Position numbers and translations under genes: made by a program. The notes beneath the pieces are model-generated. The model saw only the letters and a list, made by a program, of their open reading frames with translations. It was not told the origin of the DNA and ran no database searches. Below, piece after piece: positions 1-5,390 of a stretch of DNA of 9,546 nt (positions are counted from its first letter, which is position 1; each line of letters opens with the position of its first letter). Origin of the DNA: Candidatus Aminicenantota bacterium. GTDB lineage: Bacteria > Acidobacteriota > Aminicenantia > Aminicenantales > Aminicenantaceae. Location of the stretch: the NCBI GenBank assembly GCA_030607635.1, contig JAUWJP010000043.1:1-9546 (forward strand), given 5' to 3'.

Positions 1-1
1 C

Positions 2-655
2 TGGAAAAATGCTCTCAATACTCAGGCCATCTTCTGGATACTCTGGGTGATTTGTGTTTTAACTATGGTAGTAGGAAACCTTATTGCTCTGCGCCAGACA
101 AACTTGAAAAGAATACTTGCTTACTCAAGCATTGCCCATGCAGGCTACTTGCTTATAGCCATCCTGGCCCGGGACAATTCTAGCCTGGTCTTCTACCTTA
201 CAGTTTATCTATTCATGAATATAGGTGCTTTTGCCGCTGTTATCGCCTTGAGCAGAAAAGGGAAAGAATACCTTGAACTCGAGGATTACGCTGGAGTCGG
301 ATTTAAATACCCCTGGATTGGCGTAACCTTTTCTATCTTCCTTCTTTCTCTGGCAGGGTTTCCACCCACAGGAGGCTTCCTGGCCAAGTTTTACATATTC
401 TCTACTGCCGTAAGGCAGGATCTTCTGCCTCTGGTTATAATCGGAGTCCTGGCCAGTCTTATCTCTGTTTTTTATTACTTGAGGATCATCGTCTACATGT
501 ATATGAGAGAGCCTGCCCGCGAAATAGAAATAGCCATAGAAAACCCGGCTTTATTCCTGGTCCTCTTCTTCTGTCTGTATGGAGTACTCCAATTGGGCCT
601 CTATCCCAGAAATATCCTTGTCCTGATCAATCAAGCTATCAGCTCCTTCTTTTAG
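2..655 (+). CDS. nuoN: NADH-quinone oxidoreductase subunit N, C-terminal part
   Basis: This is one of the proton-pumping, antiporter-like membrane subunits of respiratory complex I. The frame is open from base 2, so the 5' part lies outside the window; 217 codons remain of a family that is usually about 480 residues, and the internal GTG at 47 is not a real start. Several hydrophobic segments are visible. The family hallmark QTNLKRILAYSSIAHAGY lies at partial residues 32-49, with its conserved Lys at 36. A second hallmark, GFPPTGGFLAKFYIF, lies at 119-133, with Lys129 of the proton path. The end, with a Tyr/Arg-rich YYLRIIVYMYMREP stretch and a last hydrophobic helix, is typical, so the C-terminus looks complete. 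NuoN is normally last in the nuo operon, which fits the convergent rnpB gene that follows. No rho-independent terminator is seen; an inverted-repeat element begins 6 bases after the stop. Confidence 0.95.
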   Translation, partial: WKNALNTQAIFWILWVICVLTMVVGNLIALRQTNLKRILAYSSIAHAGYLLIAILARDNSSLVFYLTVYLFMNIGAFAAVIALSRKGKEYLELEDYAGVGFKYPWIGVTFSIFLLSLAGFPPTGGFLAKFYIFSTAVRQDLLPLVIIGVLASLISVFYYLRIIVYMYMREPAREIEIAIENPALFLVLFFCLYGVLQLGLYPRNILVLINQAISSFF

Positions 656-660
656 CTTTT

Positions 661-791
661 AGGGGGACGTTCCTCAAGGTACCACCCTTACAAATATGCA
701 TCTCTTTTAGCCTGCCATATATAACATTCTTTAATTTTTGTTTGGGTATTTTGAATGACCGAAAGGGTGGCACTTCGGAGAACGTCCCCTT
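661..791. repeat. Imperfect terminal inverted repeat element (MITE-like)
   Basis: Two 29-base arms (661-689 and 763-791) are inverted copies matching at 23 of 29 positions. Both contain GGGGACGTTC at the outer end and CCACCCTT at the inner end. All six differences are transitions, so several would still pair as G-U in RNA. The roughly 73-base centre is AT-rich and non-coding. The element fills the gap between the nuoN stop and the rnpB 3' end. It could be a non-autonomous mobile element or a large bidirectional hairpin; neither strand has a T-run after it, so it is not a standard terminator. No transposase is present in the window. Confidence 0.65.
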
Positions 792-799
792 AAATAAGA

Positions 800-1192
800 G
801 GCTGGAGCAGGACATAAGCCGAATTCTGTTCCCGCTAAAAATTTAGCGAGTGCGGTTATTTGTCTAACCCCTTGATTGCTCAAGGGGATGAGCGACCTAC
901 CCGCCCCATAAGACGGGCCATCTCAAAAAGGGCCAATTTGGTCTTGCTCCGGATGGGGTTTACCACGCTCCTGATGTCACCACCAGGACGGTGAGCTCTT
1001 ACCTCACCTTTTCACCCTTACCCCACGAAATAAACGAAATCGTCATTTCATGAGGCGGTATATTTTCTGTGGCACTTTCCTCCGGTCGCCCGGAGTCGCT
1101 GTTAGCGACCATCCTGCCCTTTGGAGTTCGGACTTTCCTCCCCCCCTTTCTCACGAAGAGAAGAAGGGGCAACCGCCTCGCCTACTCCAGCC
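800..1192 (-). ncRNA. rnpB: RNase P RNA, bacterial class A
   Basis: This is the catalytic RNA of RNase P, which cuts the 5' leader from pre-tRNAs. On the minus strand the 5' region carries GAGGAAAGTCCGGACTCC (the P4 / conserved region I signature), at about 1123-1140. Further along are GGTAAACCCCATCCGGAGC and AAGACCAAAT, and near the 3' end ACAGAATTCGGCTTA, all standard class A landmarks in the right order. The ends are set by helix P1: GGCTGGAGTAGG at the 5' end pairs fully (one G-U) with CCTGCTCCAGCC at the 3' end, giving about 393 nt. The 5' 91 bases overlap the end of the upstream regulator reading frame on the same strand. The 3' end lies 9 bases from the inverted-repeat element, with no obvious U-run. 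I do not see a clear GGU in the L15 region, though I have not folded it. Confidence 0.96.
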
Positions 1193-2562
1193 GCTATTTT
1201 TATGCCATAATGTTCTAACTTCTTGTAAAGATTGCTGCGTGGTGTATCTATTTCTCTTGCAGTCTGAGATATATTCCAATTGCTCTCCTCAAGCTTGGCT
1301 AAAATAAAATCTTTCTCAGCTAACTCCCTGAATTCTTTCAGTGTTTTTATTCCCTTTGCTTCGGGAAGATATGTGCCTATTTCTCCTCTGATACGCTCCG
1401 GCAAATCTTGCCTTTCTATTATATCTGCCTCGGTCATAATAATCAATCTTTCCACTACGTTCTTCAGTTCCCGAACATTCCCTTTCCAGGGGTATTTCAT
1501 CATTGCTTCTACCATGTCCTCTGAAAACTTCTTTACTTTAAAATTATTTTCCTCTGCATAAATCTTGCTAAAATACTCAACAAGAAGAGGGATGTCCTCT
1601 TTTTTCTCCCTCAAAGAAGGAGAATAAATGGAAATGACATCCAGGCGGAAATAAAGGTCTTCCCGGAATGTCCCCTCCTTTTTTTCTTTTCCTAAATCCT
1701 TATTAGTAGCAGCTATTACTCTGACATCTACCTTGTTGATTTTGCTCGAGCCAACCTTTTGAACTTCCCCTTCTTCAAGAACGCGCAAAACTTTGGATTG
1801 AGTTTTCAAACTCATATCGCCAATTTCATCTAAAAATATCGTTCCTCCATCTGCCTGCTCAAATTTGCCTGGTTTTTTTTCTGTAGCCCCCGTAAAAGCA
1901 CCCTTCTCATGGCCAAAAAACTCGCTTTCAATGAGCTCTTCGGGTATTGCAGCACAATTCACCTGAACAAACCTTTCTTTAGCCCTCAAACTTTGACTGT
2001 GAATAGCTCGGGCAATAAGCTCCTTTCCAGTGCCGCTTTCGCCATGGATAAGTACAGTCGCATTGGTAGGAGAAATTTTTATTATCTCTTTCCAGAGTTT
2101 TTTCATAGAGGGATGATTTCCTATAAGCTCATATCTCTTATCTGATTTTTTTCTCAGGTTCTGGCACTCTCTCAAGAGCTTGCTTTGATTTAAAGCATTC
2201 CGGATGCAGAGCAGGACTCTTTCCCTATGAAGGGGCTTTTCCAGAAAATCAAAGGCTCCCAGCTTCGTCGCATCTACTGCTGTTTTAATCGTGCCATGTC
2301 CTGATATCATGACGACCTCTGGCCTGTAAGGCTTTCCTTTCAATTCTGCTAAAACTTCCAATCCATCCCTTCCAGGAAGTTTTATATCCAGCAAGACTAA
2401 ATCCAATCCTACTGTTTCTTCTATAATATCCAGAGCTTCTTCTCCGTCCGCTGCTTCAAGAAAGCTGTAGCCCTCGTATTCAAGAATCATTTTAAGGGAT
2501 TTTCGGATGTTTTCTTCGTCATCCACAACTAAGATTTTTGCTTTCCGCCGATTTTTCATCAT
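1102..2562 (-). CDS. NtrC-family sigma-54-dependent response regulator
   Basis: This is a cytoplasmic two-component regulator that, when phosphorylated, remodels sigma-54 RNA polymerase using ATP. Numbering from the ATG at 2562 (486 aa), the receiver domain spans about 8-125: acidic pair D14/D15, phospho-acceptor D59, S87 and K109. The AAA+ domain follows, with Walker A GESGTGKE at 174-181, sigma-54 loop GAFTGA at 221-226, Walker B FLDEI at 243-247 and arginine-finger candidates R300 and R306. A Fis-type helix-turn-helix is at about 425-448. The ATG at 2562 is preferred over the one at 2616 because AAGGA (2569-2573) sits 6 bases upstream and the receiver domain begins soon after. The family normally ends near the GIK at 453-455; here about 30 extra residues are read from rnpB sequence, which is suspicious. 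No histidine kinase gene is adjacent, so partner and target are unknown. ZraR/AtoC-like in layout only. Confidence 0.93.
   Translation of the reverse strand: MMKNRRKAKILVVDDEENIRKSLKMILEYEGYSFLEAADGEEALDIIEETVGLDLVLLDIKLPGRDGLEVLAELKGKPYRPEVVMISGHGTIKTAVDATKLGAFDFLEKPLHRERVLLCIRNALNQSKLLRECQNLRKKSDKRYELIGNHPSMKKLWKEIIKISPTNATVLIHGESGTGKELIARAIHSQSLRAKERFVQVNCAAIPEELIESEFFGHEKGAFTGATEKKPGKFEQADGGTIFLDEIGDMSLKTQSKVLRVLEEGEVQKVGSSKINKVDVRVIAATNKDLGKEKKEGTFREDLYFRLDVISIYSPSLREKKEDIPLLVEYFSKIYAEENNFKVKKFSEDMVEAMMKYPWKGNVRELKNVVERLIIMTEADIIERQDLPERIRGEIGTYLPEAKGIKTLKEFRELAEKDFILAKLEESNWNISQTAREIDTPRSNLYKKLEHYGIKIAAGVGEAVAPSSLREKGGEESPNSKGQDGR
1197..1229 (-). promoter_or_regulatory. Candidate rnpB promoter inside the regulator gene
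   Basis: On the minus strand a TTTACA box (1224-1229) stands upstream of an A-rich -10-like stretch (CATAAA at 1199-1204, 19-base spacer; TAAAAA at 1197-1202 overlaps it). It lies just before the P1-defined RNA 5' end at 1192. Position fits better than sequence: the spacer is long and the -10 is not canonical. The alternative is that rnpB is processed out of a transcript starting upstream of the regulator. Confidence 0.3.
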
Positions 2563-2588
2563 TCCTGTTCCTTTTTTGTATTGATTGA

Positions 2589-2597
2589 ATTTTAACA
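2589..2597 (-). promoter_or_regulatory. Candidate extended -10 promoter for the regulator
   Basis: The minus strand reads TGTTAAAAT, an extended -10 (TGn then TAAAAT, 5 of 6 to consensus), about 26 bases before the preferred ATG at 2562. This would give a leader of around 20 nt containing the AAGGA ribosome site. No good -35 is seen, which extended -10 promoters tolerate. It would place the longer start at 2616 upstream of the transcript, supporting the 2562 start. Confidence 0.35.
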
Positions 2598-2628
2598 TAA
2601 ATGAGACCTTATTCATATTCTACATGGT

Positions 2629-2704
2629 TACGATTAATACTATGTACGGTAATTATTTATATTATGTAGGTATTTTATTTATCAAACACGCATTTTTAAT
2701 CGTA
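2629..2704. repeat. Short inverted repeat pair TACGATTAA / TTAATCGTA
   Basis: Perfect 9-base arms at 2629-2637 and 2696-2704 are separated by 58 bases of AT-rich sequence upstream of the regulator. They could be paired operator half-sites or chance in AT-rich DNA. Spacing from arm centre to arm centre is 67 bases, which is not an obvious whole number of helical turns. Weak. Confidence 0.25.
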
Positions 2705-2749
2705 CAAATTAATATAGATTTGATTAATAATATCACTGTAAAATAAACC

Positions 2750-2777
2750 GGTGGGCTTGATGAATCAAGCCCCTACA
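2750..2777 (+). repeat. 28-bp hairpin repeat, copy 1
   Basis: The repeat is built as GGT, then a palindromic core with a 2-base centre, then a CTACA tail. This copy has arms GGGCTTGAT and ATCAAGCCC. Relative to copies 2 and 7, both arms carry the matching change (T to C on the left, A to G on the right), so the stem stays fully paired. Confidence 0.85.
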
Positions 2778-2821
2778 ATAATAAACCAAGATCCTGCAAA
2801 TAATTATATACATAACCATAA

Positions 2822-2849
2822 GGTGGGTTTGATGAATCAAACCCCTACA
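2822..2849 (+). repeat. 28-bp hairpin repeat, copy 2
   Basis: A full copy with perfect arms GGGTTTGAT and ATCAAACCC around GA, GGT in front and CTACA behind. It is identical over all 28 bases to copy 7 at 8297, more than 5 kb away. Confidence 0.88.
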
Positions 2850-2870
2850 ATTCCTTTTATATTTTTATAA

Positions 2871-2898
2871 GGTGGGTTTGATGAATCAAGCCCCTACA
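2871..2898 (+). repeat. 28-bp hairpin repeat, copy 3
   Basis: A full copy with left arm GGGTTTGAT and right arm ATCAAGCCC, leaving one G-T pair in the stem. It looks like an intermediate between copies 1 and 2. It is followed without a gap by a partial copy of its own right part. Confidence 0.85.
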
Positions 2899-2917
2899 GA
2901 TGAATCAAGCCCCTACA
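2899..2917 (+). repeat. Partial hairpin repeat, 19-bp tandem duplication
   Basis: GATGAATCAAGCCCCTACA is an exact tandem duplicate of 2880-2898, the right part of copy 3, lacking the left arm. This suggests local slippage or template switching at the repeat rather than a separate insertion. On its own it cannot form the hairpin. Confidence 0.8.
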
Positions 2918-2929
2918 TATATTGCCCCA

Positions 2930-2958
2930 TTGCCTCCTATTTATCATTGGTGTAAGAT
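2930..2958 (+). promoter_or_regulatory. Candidate promoter of the channel-M16 operon
   Basis: TTGCCT (2930-2935) and TAAGAT (2953-2958) are separated by exactly 17 bases; each matches 4 of 6 consensus positions. Transcription would start around 2964-2967, at most a few bases before the ATG at 2968, giving a nearly leaderless mRNA. This fits the absence of a convincing ribosome binding site for the channel gene. Confidence 0.35.
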
Positions 2959-2967
2959 AAAAATGAG

Positions 2968-3960
2968 ATGTGGAAGCCTGTAGCGCTAATTATTCTCATG
3001 ATGTTAATTGGCACGATAGGTTTCCATGTGATCGAAGGGTGGTCATTCCTGGACTGCCTCTACATGACTGTCATAACCATTTTCACAGTTGGGTTTAAGG
3101 AAGTCAAAGTACTATCCCCTCAAGGCCAAATTTTCACTATCTTCGTTATCTTAGGGGGTGTGGGAACAGCCATATTTGCCTTCACCAAAATAGCTGAAAT
3201 TGCCTTTGAGGGAGGAATTAATAAATTTTGGCGGAGAAAAAGAATGGAAAAAAAGCTTAAAAACCTAAAAGATCACTATATCATCTGTGGCTATGGACGG
3301 ATGGGTAAGATAGTGAGAGAAAGGCTGGAGGAAGAGAAATTGCCCTTTGTTGTCATTGATAATAAAGAAGAAAAACTAGAAGACATTAAACAAACAAACA
3401 GCTGCCTTTTTATAGAGGGAGATGCGACGCATGAAGACATATTGACCAAAGCTGGCATAAAAAAAGCTAAAGGGCTGGCTGCCCTCCTTCCGACTGATGC
3501 TGATAACCTTTACCTTGTTTTAACCGTCAGGTTGATTAACCCATCTGTCTTCGTCCTCTCCAAAGCCCTGGATGATGAAGCTGAAAGAAAAATCCTCCAG
3601 ATCGGAGCGAACAAAGTCGTTAGTCCCTACAGGTTGAGTGGCCTGAAAATTGCTCAAGGGTTGATTCGCCCGACACTGCTAGACTATATGGATCTCATTA
3701 TCAGACGAAAAGAGCTGCCCTTATACATGGAGGAATTGGTAGTAAAAAAAGACTCTAAGATCGTAAACCGCAACCTTGCAGAATGCGACATACGAAGAAC
3801 GGCAAATGTCATTGTTGTAGCTATAAAAAAACCTGGAAAAGACATTGAATTCAATCCTTCTCCTGACTCTAAAATTAAAACTGGCGATATACTCCTTGTT
3901 TTAGGAGACAAAAACGCAGTCAATCAATTTGAAAAAATATATCTGGGAACTTCATCCTGA
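2968..3960 (+). CDS. Two-TM potassium channel with RCK (TrkA-N/TrkA-C) domains
   Basis: The 330-aa protein has the layout of MthK-type ligand-gated potassium channels: an inner-membrane pore and a cytoplasmic nucleotide- or ion-sensing ring. TM1 is at about 4-22, the pore helix and filter at 27-46, and TM2 at about 54-80. A charged linker leads to the RCK N domain with its Rossmann motif GYGRMG at 108-113 and the Asp (131) ending strand 2. A TrkA-C-like domain fills about 240-328. The filter reads TVGFKE at 40-45 instead of TVGYGD: the usual second glycine is Lys44. An in-frame stop at 2953 makes the ATG at 2968 the only sensible start; no good ribosome site precedes it. The gene leads a three-gene same-strand cluster, with the next frame starting 12 bases or so after its stop. 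Ion selectivity is uncertain because of the altered filter. Confidence 0.88.
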   Translation: MWKPVALIILMMLIGTIGFHVIEGWSFLDCLYMTVITIFTVGFKEVKVLSPQGQIFTIFVILGGVGTAIFAFTKIAEIAFEGGINKFWRRKRMEKKLKNLKDHYIICGYGRMGKIVRERLEEEKLPFVVIDNKEEKLEDIKQTNSCLFIEGDATHEDILTKAGIKKAKGLAALLPTDADNLYLVLTVRLINPSVFVLSKALDDEAERKILQIGANKVVSPYRLSGLKIAQGLIRPTLLDYMDLIIRRKELPLYMEELVVKKDSKIVNRNLAECDIRRTANVIVVAIKKPGKDIEFNPSPDSKIKTGDILLVLGDKNAVNQFEKIYLGTSS

Positions 3961-3971
3961 AAAACCATAAG

Positions 3972-5375
3972 TTGATTAACCTTTTCTTGCTTAATTATAT
4001 AGTCAAGGTGAGTCACAAGGCATGCAGAAAATTCATATTCGGCGCAATCCTTATCTCATTTTGTTTATTGTTTATAACTCCCTCTAGTTCGCAAGATAAA
4101 AATCAAAAATATTTTGAGCTTGATAACGGTTTAAAAATTTTCCTGTATGAAAAACATACCCTCCCCCTCATAAATTTAGTGTTTGCCGTGAATCTCGGCA
4201 CTAAAGATGAATCAGAGGAGACGAACGGGGTTGTTCATGTTTTAGAGCATTATATTCTCTTCAGGGGGACAGAATTCAGGAGCGGACCAGAAATCAGCCA
4301 GGATATACGCCGACACGGTGCCTATTTCAATGCCCACACATCAATGGACCTGGCTACATTTGAAATATCTCTTCCTTCTGAACACACAGATTTTGCTTTG
4401 AGGAATCAAAAGGAAATTTTGTTTAACCTAAAGCTTTCCCAAGAAGAGCTCGACGAAGAAAAAAAAGTGATCCTCGAAGAGCTGAGTCAAATTCAGGACG
4501 ACCCCCTTAAATACGCCACTTCCCTCGTTTATCAAAACCTTTTTAAGAACCATCCTTACCAAAAGCCAGTCCAAGGAAAAAAAGAGATTATCGAGGCTTT
4601 AACTGTAGATCAGATAGAAAAATTCTATCGAAAGTTTTTTGTTCCTTCAAACTCTGTTTTGGCAATTGTGGGTGACTTCGAAATAGAACAGATGGAGAAG
4701 AAAACAAAAGATATCTTCGGGGATTTAAAAAAGGAGGAAATCTCTCCCCCAAAATACGAAAAAGTCCATGCATTGAAAAAGACAGTTGAGATTACCCAAG
4801 AAATGGATGTTAATCAGGCCTACCTGGTGATAGGAATATTCGGCCCAGATTATAACAATAAGGATCAATACGCCATTCACCTCTTGACAGAAATTCTAGG
4901 CCGCGGCATTAATCCTATGCTGAATTATCCCCTGAGAGGAAGAAGGAATCTGGCCCATAATGTTTCGATGAAGTATAGTGCATATAAATACGGAGGTGCC
5001 ATTCTCATCTATATTACCTTAGAGCCAAAAAACATAAAATTTGCGAAAAGAGAAGCGATTAGATTTCTAAAAGAGACAAGCAGTCTTAATTATTCAAAAA
5101 AGGATGTTATGGGGAATGCCAAATTATATGCTCTTGACTTTTTAGAAAGTGCTAAAAATCAAATCAAATTTAAAATTCATCAATCCCAGGAAAAAGGACT
5201 CCTTGTGGCAGTTTCGCTTGCCAGATTCATGCTTTTAAATGAAGATCCTACCCGAGGGAGCTACCTTGAAAATATTGAAAAAATAAGTTCTTCAGACTTG
5301 CGGAAAGCGGCTGGTAAATATTTAAGTAAAGGACGTTATGTCATTGTGACTATTTCTCCGAAAAAGAAAAAATAG
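3972..5375 (+). CDS. Exported M16 zinc peptidase, catalytic subunit
   Basis: An M16 (pitrilysin/insulinase-like) metallopeptidase, probably periplasmic. Numbering from TTG 3972 (467 aa), the inverted zinc motif HVLEH is at 89-93 (ligands H89, H93; catalytic E92), with the distal Glu ligand at E169/E170 in VILEELSQ, matching HxxEHx76E. The C-terminal half is M16_C-like, but where family members often have SRL and LAY (substrate-binding Arg/Tyr) this protein has PML and LAH (M316, H329). A signal peptide is visible: basic HKACRK, hydrophobic FIFGAILISFCLLFI, then TPSSSQ. The start is unsure: TTG at 3972 is the outer bound, while GTG at 4008 would give a more normal signal peptide; neither has a strong ribosome site and no ATG is available. 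It lies 11 bases after the channel gene and 15 before its M16 partner, which points to one operon. Confidence 0.9.
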   Translation: MINLFLLNYIVKVSHKACRKFIFGAILISFCLLFITPSSSQDKNQKYFELDNGLKIFLYEKHTLPLINLVFAVNLGTKDESEETNGVVHVLEHYILFRGTEFRSGPEISQDIRRHGAYFNAHTSMDLATFEISLPSEHTDFALRNQKEILFNLKLSQEELDEEKKVILEELSQIQDDPLKYATSLVYQNLFKNHPYQKPVQGKKEIIEALTVDQIEKFYRKFFVPSNSVLAIVGDFEIEQMEKKTKDIFGDLKKEEISPPKYEKVHALKKTVEITQEMDVNQAYLVIGIFGPDYNNKDQYAIHLLTEILGRGINPMLNYPLRGRRNLAHNVSMKYSAYKYGGAILIYITLEPKNIKFAKREAIRFLKETSSLNYSKKDVMGNAKLYALDFLESAKNQIKFKIHQSQEKGLLVAVSLARFMLLNEDPTRGSYLENIEKISSSDLRKAAGKYLSKGRYVIVTISPKKKK

Positions 5376-5390
5376 CTGGAAATTCATACC

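Larger units (their letters stand above)
2617..2967. other. Divergent AT-rich intergenic region with hairpin repeats
   Basis: This 351-base gap separates the divergent regulator and channel genes. The left part (2617-2749) is very AT-rich and holds one 9-base inverted pair (2629-2637 with 2696-2704). The right part (2750-2917) holds three full copies and one partial copy of a 28-base hairpin repeat. A candidate promoter for the channel operon is at 2930-2958. I see no coding potential and no tRNA. Confidence 0.8.

Noticed and set aside
661..791. Standard rho-independent terminator for nuoN or rnpB
   Set aside because: The arms are far apart and neither strand shows a T-run after the distal arm; reported as an inverted-repeat element instead.
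1050..1307. Open frame of 85 codons on the + strand
   Set aside because: It lies antisense to rnpB and the end of the regulator gene, has no recognisable domain or ribosome site, and is explained by the opposite-strand genes.
2562..2616. Longer N-terminus of the response regulator from the ATG at 2616
   Set aside because: The 18 extra residues match no receiver domain, a good ribosome site sits before the ATG at 2562, and a promoter-like box lies inside the extension.
2750..2917. CRISPR array (several similar repeats in a row)
   Set aside because: The spacings are unequal (44, 21 and 0 bases), the same repeat occurs singly elsewhere in both orientations, and there are no cas genes; it is a dispersed palindromic repeat.
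2968..3960. TrkA potassium-uptake subunit rather than a channel
   Set aside because: The N-terminus has two membrane segments around a filter-like TVGF loop, so the RCK domain is fused to its own pore.
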